Under the pieces are notes generated by a model. The model had not been told where the DNA came from and made no database searches. It worked only from the letters and a program-made list of their open reading frames with translations. From the NCBI RefSeq assembly GCF_018390605.1, contig NZ_JAHBGD010000005.1:558001-622000 (forward strand): 64,000 nucleotides of DNA, written 5' to 3'. Both the position numbers and the translations under genes were made by a program. Positions 20,087 to 28,127 of the stretch are shown here, piece after piece. The stretch is from Ancylobacter defluvii. Lineage in GTDB: Bacteria; Pseudomonadota; Alphaproteobacteria; Rhizobiales; Xanthobacteraceae. Numbering within the stretch: position 1 is the stretch's first letter; each line of letters begins with the position of its first letter.

Positions 20087-21118
20087 ATGCGTCTCGCCCG
20101 CGAGACCGATTCCATCCTGTCGGATTGGCGCGACCGTGCCCTGCGCTTCGAGGCGGAGATCGGCAAGTCCGTGCTGGGGCAGGCGCGCGTCATCCGCCTC
20201 CTGACGATCGCCACCTTCGCGCGCGGCCATGTGCTGCTGGAAGGCGATGTCGGCGTCGGCAAGACGACGATCCTGCGGGCGCTGGCGCGGGCGATCGGGG
20301 GTGCCTTCGAGCGGATCGAGGGCACCATCGACCTGATGCCCGCCGACCTGATCTACCACGCCCATCTCGACGAGGACGGCAAGCCGCGCATCGATCCCGG
20401 CCCGCTGCTGAAGCAGGGCGAGGGGCTTTCGGTGTTCTTCTTCAACGAGATCAACCGCGCCCGGCCGCAGGTGCATTCGCTGCTGCTGCGGCTGATGGCG
20501 GAGCGCTCGGTTTCGGCCTTCAATCGCGAATACCATTTCCCCCATGTGCAGGTCTTCGCCGATCGCAACCGCGTCGAGCGCGAGGAAACCTTCGAGCTTC
20601 CGGCCGCGGCGCGCGACCGCTTCCTCATGGAGGTGCAGGTGGCGACGCCGGACGGGGAGGAGGCTCGGCGCAGCCTCGTCTTCGATCCGCGCTTCCACAA
20701 TGTGGACTCGCTGCTGATGAATGTGGAACCTGGGGTGCTGGAGCCGCAGGCGCTGGAGACGGTTGCGCGGATGATCCAGATCAGCGTTCGCGCCAGCCCG
20801 ACCCTGGAGGCCTATGTCCTCGCTCTGTGGGACGCCTTGCGCGACCCGCGGGACCACGGCGTGGTGGTCGAAGGCGTGGATATGCAGCGGCTCGTGCAGG
20901 GCGGCGCCAGCCCGCGCGGCCTCAGCTACCTCGTGCGCGCCGCGCGGGTGCGCGCCTGGCTCGAGGGCCGCGACATGATCGTGCCGGAGGATGTGCGCGC
21001 GGTGTTCCCCGAGGTGATGGCGCACCGCATCTTCGTCGATCCGGTCTATGAGATGCGTCGCGAGAAGCTGGTCGGCGAGCTCATCGCCGGCATCTTCGCG
21101 CGGGTGCCGGCGCCATGA
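20087..21118 (+). CDS. mxaR: MxaR, MoxR-family AAA+ ATPase
   Basis: 343 residues. Cytoplasmic AAA+ ATPase, founding member of the MoxR family; needed for active methanol dehydrogenase, probably in calcium insertion or enzyme maturation with MxaS, A, C, K and L. Walker A is LLEGDVGVGKTTILRAL, Walker B is SVFFFNEINRARPQVHSLLL, and the sensor region has FADRNRVEREETFELPAAARDRF. ATG 20087 is chosen because GTGGAGGAG lies seven bases upstream. The 225-base gap after mxaI shows no gene. The stop overlaps mxaS (ATGA). Confidence 0.93.
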   Translation: MRLARETDSILSDWRDRALRFEAEIGKSVLGQARVIRLLTIATFARGHVLLEGDVGVGKTTILRALARAIGGAFERIEGTIDLMPADLIYHAHLDEDGKPRIDPGPLLKQGEGLSVFFFNEINRARPQVHSLLLRLMAERSVSAFNREYHFPHVQVFADRNRVEREETFELPAAARDRFLMEVQVATPDGEEARRSLVFDPRFHNVDSLLMNVEPGVLEPQALETVARMIQISVRASPTLEAYVLALWDALRDPRDHGVVVEGVDMQRLVQGGASPRGLSYLVRAARVRAWLEGRDMIVPEDVRAVFPEVMAHRIFVDPVYEMRREKLVGELIAGIFARVPAP

Positions 21119-21975
21119 GCGGCTCGGCGCACGAGGCAGCGTTCCAGCCGCTGCCTTACCGGCTGCGCTGGCGTCCGCAGGGCATCCTGCCCGGCGCCCA
21201 TCCCGGACATGGCGAAGGCACCGAGGGCGAGTTCCGCCGTCATGTCCCGCTGCTGCGCCATCCCGATCCGCGCCGGCTAGATCTGCGGGCGTCGCTGCGC
21301 GATCCCTATGGCGAGTTGCATGTGCGCCAGTTCGCCCCGCGCCGGGCGGTGCCGGTGGCGGCGCTGGTCGATCTGTCAGGCTCGATGCGGTTCGGCGATA
21401 CCGTGGCGGGCGGGGTCGCGGATTTGTGCGCGCTCCTGGCTCTCTCGGCCGCACGGTCGGGCGACAGCTTCGTGCTGTTCGGTTGCGACGGGCAGGTGCG
21501 CGAGGCGGCGAGCCTGCCCTTCGCCCGGCGGCGCGGCATCGAGGTGGAGGTACGCCAGCGGCTCGTCGGCGCCCGTCCATCGGGGATGACGGCGACCGGG
21601 CTGATCGAGGCGGCCGGACGGCTGCCGCCGCGCCGCGCCTTCGTCTTCCTCGTCTCCGATTTCCTGATGCCGATGCCGGAGATCGAGCGGCTGCTCGACG
21701 CCTTGTGGCGGCACGACGTGGTTCCGGTCCTCGTCGGTGCCGGCGCGCTTGAAGACGCGCTGCCCCGCTGGGGACTGGTCGAACTCGCCGACCTGGAGAC
21801 CGGCGCGCCGCGCCTCGTCGTCATGCGGCCGACCTTGCGCGAGCGCTGGCGACGGCAGGCGCGCGAACGCTGGCAGGCGCTGCAGCGCCTCTTTGCGGAG
21901 CGGGGGCTACGTTCTTTCGAGTTGCGGGGCGCGCTCGACACCGACGCGCTGGCGCGGCGGCTCATGGAGGGCTGA
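21115..21975 (+). CDS. mxaS: MxaS, DUF58 protein
   Basis: 286 residues. The DUF58/vWA-like core has FAPRRAVPVAALVDLSGSMRFG, where D-L-S-G-S matches a metal-ion-dependent adhesion site. DUF58 proteins usually pair with MoxR ATPases, as here with the overlapping mxaR. Accessory role in methanol dehydrogenase maturation. mxaA starts on the base after its stop, with GGAGG inside the mxaS end as its ribosome binding site. Confidence 0.9.
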   Translation: MSGSAHEAAFQPLPYRLRWRPQGILPGAHPGHGEGTEGEFRRHVPLLRHPDPRRLDLRASLRDPYGELHVRQFAPRRAVPVAALVDLSGSMRFGDTVAGGVADLCALLALSAARSGDSFVLFGCDGQVREAASLPFARRRGIEVEVRQRLVGARPSGMTATGLIEAAGRLPPRRAFVFLVSDFLMPMPEIERLLDALWRHDVVPVLVGAGALEDALPRWGLVELADLETGAPRLVVMRPTLRERWRRQARERWQALQRLFAERGLRSFELRGALDTDALARRLMEG

Positions 21976-22917
21976 ATGCACGCCGCCGCCCGAAGCCTTG
22001 CCCTAATCCTGGCGATGGCCCTGCTTCTCCTCGCCCCAATACCGGCAGGCGCGCAACTGCGCTCGGTGGAGCTCTATGCGCCGCGTCCGTTCGGCCATGT
22101 GATCGGCGACAGGCTTACGCTTTCCGCCGACATCGTTCTCGACGTCCCGTTCCAGCTCGATCCGGCCTCGCTTCCCCGCGCGCGTCCGCTCAACTACTGG
22201 CTGGAGCTGACCGATGTCCGGCTGACGGATCGCGGAACAAGCGGCGACGCGCAGCGCTACGCGCTTAATCTCACCTATCAGATTTTCTACGCGCCGCTGG
22301 AGCCGAAACGGCTCGACATACCCCCGCTGCAGCTCCTTGCCACCGATGGCGAGCGGCGGGTGGAGTTCGTCGTTCCGGGCTGGTCCTTCCTCACCTCGCC
22401 CTTGCGCGAGATCGTCTCCACCGAGCAGGGCGCGGCCATGGCGCTGCGTCCCGACGCGCCGCCTCCGCCGATTCCCGTCTCCGGCACTCTGCGCGGCCTG
22501 TTGTTTTCGCTGGGGTGTGTGCTCGCTGCCTTGGTCGTCCTCGCCTGGCATGTCGGCTGGGGGCCGTTCGCGCAACGGCGGGGACGTCCTTTCGCCCGGG
22601 CCGCACGCGCGGTGCGGGCCGCGCTTCCCTCCCCAAAGACGGCTCCATCATCGCCCGCCTATCGCCAGGCACTGCTGAGCCTGCACCGCGCCTTCGACGC
22701 GACGGCTGGAAAAGGTGTGTTCGCGGAGGATCTGCCCGGCTTCTTCTCCGCGCATCCGGGCTTCGTTCTCGTCGAGACCGAGATACGCCGCCTGTTCGCC
22801 GCCTCGCGACGTCTGTTCTTCGGCGACGACCTCGTGGCGGCGACACAGGAATTGCCGCCGGCCGAACTCATCGCCCTCGCTGGGCGCCTGAAGGCCGTCG
22901 AGCGGGGCGGGCGATGA
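21976..22917 (+). CDS. mxaA: MxaA, membrane-anchored maturation protein
   Basis: 313 residues. An N-terminal signal or anchor (ALILAMALLLLAPIPAGA), a periplasmic domain (to about 165), a transmembrane helix (LRGLLFSLGCVLAALVVLAW) and a cytoplasmic C-terminal region. MxaA mutants of methylotrophs make methanol dehydrogenase lacking calcium, so it is thought to help Ca2+ insertion. Its tail overlaps mxaC by four bases. Confidence 0.88.
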   Translation: MHAAARSLALILAMALLLLAPIPAGAQLRSVELYAPRPFGHVIGDRLTLSADIVLDVPFQLDPASLPRARPLNYWLELTDVRLTDRGTSGDAQRYALNLTYQIFYAPLEPKRLDIPPLQLLATDGERRVEFVVPGWSFLTSPLREIVSTEQGAAMALRPDAPPPPIPVSGTLRGLLFSLGCVLAALVVLAWHVGWGPFAQRRGRPFARAARAVRAALPSPKTAPSSPAYRQALLSLHRAFDATAGKGVFAEDLPGFFSAHPGFVLVETEIRRLFAASRRLFFGDDLVAATQELPPAELIALAGRLKAVERGGR

Positions 22918-23987
22918 GCGGAGCCTCCGGGATGTGGCGGCGCATGACGGCGGATTGGGGATTCGATCATCCCCTGCTGCTCGCGCTGCTGCTGCTCGCC
23001 ATCCTCCCTTTCATCGCGTCGGCCTTCGTCCGGCGCGGTATCCCGACGCTCGGCCTTGCGCCGGCGGACGGCGTCTCCCGTGCGGTGAGCCTCGGCCTGC
23101 GCCTTGCCGGCGCGCTCGCCATTCTGGCCATCGTGCTCGGCCTCGCGGGGCTGCACAGGCGGGAGCAGGTGATCGCGCGACAGGGCACCGGCGCGCATCT
23201 GGTGCTGTTGCTCGATCGCTCGTCCAGCATGGACAACAGCTTCGCGGACCGCGCGCCAAGCGGCGACCAGGAAGCGAAATCCGTGGTTGCCAAGCGCCTG
23301 CTCGACGATTTCGTCGCCCGGCGCGCGCGCGACCGCATCGGGGTGGCGGCGTTCTCGACCTCGCCGATGCCGGTGCTGCCGCTGACCGACCATCATGAGG
23401 TGGTGCGTGCCGCCATTGCCGCCATCGACCGGCCAGGCCTCGCCTTCACCGATGTCGGGCGGGGGCTGGCGCTGGCGCTTTCCTCCTTCGCCGAGGATAC
23501 GGACGAAGCGTCGCGGGCGATCCTGCTGGTGTCCGACGGCGCCGCGCTGATCGACCGCCGGGTGCAGGAGACCCTGCGCGACGCGGTGGCCCGCACGCCG
23601 GTGCATCTCTACTGGCTGTTCCTGCGCTCGCGTGGCGCCAAGGGTATCTTCGAGGCGCCGCCGCCCGGCGAGAACACGCCGCAGGCCAATCCGGAGCGGC
23701 ATCTGCATCTGTTCTTCCAGAGCCTCGGCGTGCCCTACCGGGCCTTCGAGGCGACCAGCCCGCAGGCGGTGGAGCAGGCCATTGCGGAGATCGACCGGCA
23801 GGAAACCCGGCCGATCACCTATGTCGAGCGGGTGCCACGGCGCGATCTGGCCCGGCTGGCCTTCGCGGTGGCCGCCGCCGCGCTGGCTTTGCTGCTGCTC
23901 GCCAAGCTCGCCGAGCGCTCCCTTGTGCGACCGGCTTCCGCTACCGCTGCGGCCGGGCGGGAGCCTGTCCTGCGGAGGGCGGCATGA
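22914..23987 (+). CDS. mxaC: MxaC, vWA-domain membrane protein
   Basis: 357 residues from ATG 22914, overlapping mxaA. N-terminal helices (PLLLALLLLAILPFIASAF and ALAILAIVLGLAGL) precede a von Willebrand A domain with the MIDAS sequence LVLLLDRSSSMDNSF. A C-terminal helix (LARLAFAVAAAALALLLLAK) closes the protein, giving a BatA-like layout with the vWA domain in the periplasm. Part of the MxaRSACKL maturation set for methanol dehydrogenase. The stop overlaps mxaK. Confidence 0.92.
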   Translation: MSGASGMWRRMTADWGFDHPLLLALLLLAILPFIASAFVRRGIPTLGLAPADGVSRAVSLGLRLAGALAILAIVLGLAGLHRREQVIARQGTGAHLVLLLDRSSSMDNSFADRAPSGDQEAKSVVAKRLLDDFVARRARDRIGVAAFSTSPMPVLPLTDHHEVVRAAIAAIDRPGLAFTDVGRGLALALSSFAEDTDEASRAILLVSDGAALIDRRVQETLRDAVARTPVHLYWLFLRSRGAKGIFEAPPPGENTPQANPERHLHLFFQSLGVPYRAFEATSPQAVEQAIAEIDRQETRPITYVERVPRRDLARLAFAVAAAALALLLLAKLAERSLVRPASATAAAGREPVLRRAA

Positions 23988-24556
23988 CACCCGGCATCAG
24001 ACGCGGCCGCTTCATCCTCCTCGCCGCCGGCGCCCTGCTGGCCGTCAGCCTGTGCGCCGTCGGTTTCTTCGCGGTGCGTCTGGTCCTCGACCGGCGGGCC
24101 AATGGCGAGATCGCCGCGCTCGCCGCCGGGCACGATGTTGTCGTCGCCACCGATGCCCGCCCCGAACGGCTGTTCGCCCGGCTGGTGTTTCTCACCACCC
24201 GCGACCGGTTCGATGAAGCACAGCCGCTGATGAACCGTATCGCCAGTTCCGCCGCTCCCCGGCTCGCGGCGGCGGCGTTCTACGATCTCGCCAATGCGAG
24301 GCTGCGGGTCGCCCTCTCTCATCTGGAAAGCAACGAGATCGATCCAGCAGTACCTTTGGTCCGGCTCGCCAAGGAGGGCTATCGCCGCGCCCTCACGCTC
24401 GACCCCGGCTTCTGGGACGCGAAGTACAATCTCGACATTGCCATGCGACTGGTGCGCGATTTTCCGCAGATCGAGACATCGGGGGAGGAGATCCCGCCGG
24501 AAGCCGCCAAGCGGTTGTGGATCGATCTGCCCGGCGTGCCGAGGGGGCTGCCATGA
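23984..24556 (+). CDS. mxaK: MxaK, methanol oxidation accessory protein
   Basis: 190 residues. One N-terminal helix (FILLAAGALLAVSLCAVGFFAVRLVL) anchors a helical, TPR-like domain (PRLAAAAFYDLANARLRV, YRRALTLDPGFWDAKYNLDIAMRLV). Family members are conserved only within mxa operons and are implicated in calcium insertion. Overlaps both neighbours by four bases, showing tight translational coupling. Confidence 0.9.
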   Translation: MTPGIRRGRFILLAAGALLAVSLCAVGFFAVRLVLDRRANGEIAALAAGHDVVVATDARPERLFARLVFLTTRDRFDEAQPLMNRIASSAAPRLAAAAFYDLANARLRVALSHLESNEIDPAVPLVRLAKEGYRRALTLDPGFWDAKYNLDIAMRLVRDFPQIETSGEEIPPEAAKRLWIDLPGVPRGLP

Positions 24557-25530
24557 GGCGCGCGCGCCTCGACGTGCTGCGCGACTGGCGGTTCTGGTTG
24601 CTCGCCATCGCCGGTCTCTCCCTTGTGGTCGCGCTGGTCATGCCACGCCTCACGCTGACCCGGCAGGCCCGCGACCTGCTGCTGGTGATCGACGTCACCG
24701 GCAGCATGAATGTGCGCGACTACATCGAGGGTGGCGAGCCGGTCTCGCGCCTCGCCACGGCGAAGCGGGCCGCGCGGGCGCTGTTGGCGGAACTGCCTTG
24801 CCAGTCGCGCCTCGGCCTCGCCATCTTCACCGAGCGGCGCAGCTTCCTGCTGTTCGAGCCGGCGGAGGTCTGCGAGAACTTCGCCGCCATGGATGGTGCC
24901 ATCGACACGATCGACTGGCGCATGGCCTGGGAGGGCGACAGCTATGTCGCCCGCGGGTTGCATTCGGCGCTCGCCATCGCCGACAGCCTTCCCGCCGATC
25001 TGGTGTTCCTCACCGACGGCCAGGAAGCGCCGCCGCTGGCGGGCGGCGAACTGCCCGCCTATGAGGGCGAGCCGGGAAAGGTCACCGGGCTGCTGGTCGG
25101 CGTCGGGGCGGCCGAGCCTTCGCCGATCCCGAAATATAATGAGGACGGGCGGGAGATCGGCTTCTACGCCGAACAGGACGTGCCGCAGGAGAACCGCAGC
25201 GGCCCACCGCCGGCCGATGCTCCCTCGCGGGCCGGCTGGAACCCGCGTAACGCTCCCTGGGGCGGCGAGCCGGCGACCGGCACCGAACATCTGAGCGCCA
25301 TGCGCGAGGAGGCCCTGCGCCGCCTCGCGGCGCAGACCGGGCTCGGCTTCGCGGCGTTGCGCGATCCCGCCGCGCTGTCCGCGGCGGTGGAGGCCGACAC
25401 ACGCGCCCATCCCGTCGAGGTTCGCGTCGACATTTCCGGCATTCCGGCCGGCCTCGCGCTTCTAGCTCTGACTGCGCTTTTCGGCCTTGGCGCGCTCACA
25501 GGCCGCCGGCCGGAACGACTTCCCGCGTGA
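24553..25530 (+). CDS. mxaL: MxaL, vWA-domain membrane protein
   Basis: 325 residues from ATG 24553. Helix 1 (RFWLLAIAGLSLVVALVM) precedes a vWA domain with LLLVIDVTGSMNVRDY, where Asp-x-Thr-Gly-Ser replaces the usual Asp-x-Ser-x-Ser of the MIDAS. A second helix lies near the end (AGLALLALTALFGLGALTG). BatB-like partner of MxaC in the periplasmic maturation complex. mxaD starts 16 bases after its stop. Confidence 0.92.
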   Translation: MRRARLDVLRDWRFWLLAIAGLSLVVALVMPRLTLTRQARDLLLVIDVTGSMNVRDYIEGGEPVSRLATAKRAARALLAELPCQSRLGLAIFTERRSFLLFEPAEVCENFAAMDGAIDTIDWRMAWEGDSYVARGLHSALAIADSLPADLVFLTDGQEAPPLAGGELPAYEGEPGKVTGLLVGVGAAEPSPIPKYNEDGREIGFYAEQDVPQENRSGPPPADAPSRAGWNPRNAPWGGEPATGTEHLSAMREEALRRLAAQTGLGFAALRDPAALSAAVEADTRAHPVEVRVDISGIPAGLALLALTALFGLGALTGRRPERLPA

Positions 25531-25546
25531 TGCCAAGGAAACCGAC

Positions 25547-26074
25547 ATGTTCGAGAGACTGATGCTCGCCTTCGCCTTCGTCCTCATGGGCCTGGCGCCG
25601 CTCGCCGCCCACGGCCCGACGCCGCAGCGCGCCGAGGAACGCGTGACGATCGCGGCCGCGCCGGACAAGGTGTGGGCATTGCTCGCCCGCTTCGGCGGAA
25701 TCGGCGACTGGAATCCGCTGGTGAAGAAGGTCAGCGTTACCGGTGGCGATGCCGCCGGGGCCGAGCGCGTCCTGACCCTGGAGAAGGGCGAGATTGCCGA
25801 GGGGCTGGACGAGGTCGATCCGACGGCGCGGCGGCTCTCCTATCGTCTGCTGAAGGAGAACGTCGAGGCGTTTCCGGTGAGCTTCTACACCGCCACCATC
25901 GAGGTGAAGCCGTCCGGCAGTGGCAGTGAGGTAGTCTGGGATGCGCGCTTCTACCGGGCCGACACCACCAATGAACCGCCAGAAGGCCTCGACGATGCGG
26001 CCGCTATCGCCGCCATGGGAGATTTCATCCGACAGGGGCTGGAGGGCCTTAAGAGCCAGGCCAACGGACAGTGA
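25547..26074 (+). CDS. mxaD: MxaD, SRPBCC-fold periplasmic protein
   Basis: 175 residues. A signal peptide (MLAFAFVLMGLAPLAAHG) precedes a START/SRPBCC domain (ERVTIAAAPDKVWALLARFGGI, WNPLVKKV, RLSYRLLKENVEAFP, EVVWDARFYRAD). In Methylobacterium, MxaD speeds electron transfer between methanol dehydrogenase and cytochrome cL. ATG 25547 is preferred over upstream in-frame codons because it starts the signal peptide directly. The next gene starts inside its stop codon. Confidence 0.9.
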   Translation: MFERLMLAFAFVLMGLAPLAAHGPTPQRAEERVTIAAAPDKVWALLARFGGIGDWNPLVKKVSVTGGDAAGAERVLTLEKGEIAEGLDEVDPTARRLSYRLLKENVEAFPVSFYTATIEVKPSGSGSEVVWDARFYRADTTNEPPEGLDDAAAIAAMGDFIRQGLEGLKSQANGQ

Positions 26075-27042
26075 TCGCCGTCGCGGCGATGGCGAGGCGG
26101 CTTTTCGCGGCGTTCGGCCTTGCTGCCGGCGTGCTGATGGCAGGGGGCAGCGAGGCCGAGCCATTGATCGCAGTCGTGTCGCAACAGGCCGGCGTGGTGA
26201 CGCTGATCGATGTCGGGAAGGCGACGGTGGTGACCGAAATTCCGGTGCCGCGCGTGCCCGCCGGCCTCGCTGCCGCGCCGGACGGGCGAATGCTCTATGT
26301 CACCCATCCCGATCTTGGACTCGTCTCGCGTCTCGATCTCGCGAGCCGCCGGGTGGAGGCGAGCTTTCGCGTCGGGCGCGAGCCCTTCGGCATCGCTGTC
26401 ACCGAGGCCGGCCGCACCCTGCTTGTCAGCGACTGGAGCGCCGATGCGCTGATCCGCGTTGATGCCGCGACCGGCCGCGAGACCGGCCGCGTCGGGATCG
26501 GCCGCGCGCCGGCCGGGCTGGTGGTCGACGCGGCGGACCGCCGGGCTTATGTGGCGGACCGCGAAAGCAATCAGGTGAGCGTCGTCGATCTTGCCGCAAT
26601 GACCCGCGTGGCCGCGGTGCCGACCGGCAAGGCCCCCTTCGCGCTCGCGCTGTCGCCGGAGGGCGGCGCTCTCTATGTCGGCAATGTCCAAAGCGGCGAT
26701 CTGTCGGTCATTGCCACCGACCGGCTGGAGGAGACGAGCCGCTTCAAAATCGGCTTGATGCCCTATGGCGTGGCCGTCACGCCCGATGGCTCGCGAGTGC
26801 TGGTCAGCAATCAGCAAAGCGGCACGCTTGCTGTCGTCGACCCCACCTCGCACGCCATCGTGGCAAGCCCGAAGATCGGTGCCTATCCGGAGGGCCTCGT
26901 GGCGCTCGCGCAGGGGCGGGCCGCGGCCGTTGCCTGGGCCGAGGACAAGGTGATGATCATCGATATCGCCCAGTCTCGCGTCGTGGCGCAGGTTCCGGTC
27001 GGCGCCGGTCCGCGCAGCCTCGTGGCGCTGCCCGATCCCTAA
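26071..27042 (+). CDS. YVTN-type beta-propeller protein appended to the mxa operon
   Basis: 323 residues with a signal peptide (LFAAFGLAAGVLMAGGSEA), so periplasmic. About seven repeats of the type PFGIAVTEAGRTLLVSDW ... LIRVDAATGRE make a YVTN/YncE beta-propeller. The start GTG 26071 overlaps the mxaD TGA (GTGA), so it is translationally coupled; ATG 26089 is an alternative start. It carries no PQQ-binding motif that I recognise. The context implies a role in methanol or alcohol oxidation, perhaps as a partner of the dihaem cytochrome that follows. It is not one of the classical mxa genes as I know them. Confidence 0.8.
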   Translation: MIAVAAMARRLFAAFGLAAGVLMAGGSEAEPLIAVVSQQAGVVTLIDVGKATVVTEIPVPRVPAGLAAAPDGRMLYVTHPDLGLVSRLDLASRRVEASFRVGREPFGIAVTEAGRTLLVSDWSADALIRVDAATGRETGRVGIGRAPAGLVVDAADRRAYVADRESNQVSVVDLAAMTRVAAVPTGKAPFALALSPEGGALYVGNVQSGDLSVIATDRLEETSRFKIGLMPYGVAVTPDGSRVLVSNQQSGTLAVVDPTSHAIVASPKIGAYPEGLVALAQGRAAAVAWAEDKVMIIDIAQSRVVAQVPVGAGPRSLVALPDP

Positions 27043-27100
27043 AGGAGGAGGCCGAACAGGGATATACTGGATCGACAACAAAAAGATCGGGGAGGGGGCG

Positions 27101-27928
27101 ATGAGAATTTTGAGCGCTATCATGGTTGTCGCCGCAGTGTCGGCGCCGGTGGCGAGCCATGCAGAGGAAATGGCGGCCGCGCGAGGGGCTTACCTCGTCG
27201 ACGCCGTCGCCATCTGCGGGCGTTGCCACACCACGCCGGGACCAGGCAACAAACCGTTCGCCGGCGGGCGCGTGATCGAGAATTCGGCCTACAAGGTGCA
27301 GGGCTCCAACATAACGCCCGATCCCGAGACGGGCATCGGTTCATGGAGCGACGAGCAGATCGGGCGGGCCATCACCCACGGCCTGCGCCCCGACGGCAGC
27401 CGCATGTCGACGGCCATGCCGTATAATTTCTATACCGTGCTGACCGACGCCGACCGCGCCGCCATCGTCGCCTATCTGCGCATGCTGGCACCGGTGAAGA
27501 ACCAGACCGCCGCCCCCGTCTATGCCGTTGCGACGGCGCCGGCCGCAGGCGTGCCGGCTCCCGAGGGGCGCGGCCAATCGGGCTCTGCCGGGCAGGATGC
27601 CGAACGCGGCAATTATCTCGCGACGCTCGCGCGGTGCCTCAGCTGCCACTCGGCGCCGGGAGCCGATGGAGAACCCGATCTCGTCGGCGGAATGGGGAAG
27701 GGGGGAGCGAGCTTCGAGGGGCCATGGGGCGTGGTGGTGGCGCCGGATATCACGCCGCGCGCGCTCGCCGGATGGAGCGACGCGGATATCCGACGCTCGC
27801 TCGTCGAGGGCGTGGCTCCGGATGGGCGCAAGCTCGCGGCGCCGATGCAGGCAAAGGCCTATGCGCAGATGCACCCGGACGATATCGCGGCCCTCATCGT
27901 GTGGCTGAGGAATCTTCCGGAGAATTGA
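27101..27928 (+). CDS. Dihaem cytochrome c
   Basis: 275 residues with a signal peptide (ILSAIMVVAAVSAPVASHA). Two c-type haem sites, CGRCHTTPGPGNKPF and CLSCHSAPGADGEPD, lie in two similar halves, each followed by a W-S-D-x-x-I-x-R pattern (GSWSDEQIGRAITHG, GWSDADIRRSLVEG). This resembles the cytochrome subunit of alcohol or aldehyde dehydrogenases. It follows the propeller gene by 58 bases with GGAGGG before its ATG, so it probably belongs to the mxa transcript. It may carry electrons from a dehydrogenase to the oxidase. Confidence 0.88.
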   Translation: MRILSAIMVVAAVSAPVASHAEEMAAARGAYLVDAVAICGRCHTTPGPGNKPFAGGRVIENSAYKVQGSNITPDPETGIGSWSDEQIGRAITHGLRPDGSRMSTAMPYNFYTVLTDADRAAIVAYLRMLAPVKNQTAAPVYAVATAPAAGVPAPEGRGQSGSAGQDAERGNYLATLARCLSCHSAPGADGEPDLVGGMGKGGASFEGPWGVVVAPDITPRALAGWSDADIRRSLVEGVAPDGRKLAAPMQAKAYAQMHPDDIAALIVWLRNLPEN

Positions 27929-28127
27929 TGGGGTTTGAAGTGGGTTTTCAGAACCTTGCTTGAAGTCCTTGCGACGGGCATAGAGATTTGGTCTCCGTCA
28001 ATGTTTGTCCATGCAGGCACGACGCCCCTTAGCGCTGCCCGCACGGAGCCGACGGCTCACGATCCCGCCACGCATCTGCATGACGAGACCGTGGCCGCAT
28101 CGGCAACCGATGCCGCGCGTGGATGGC

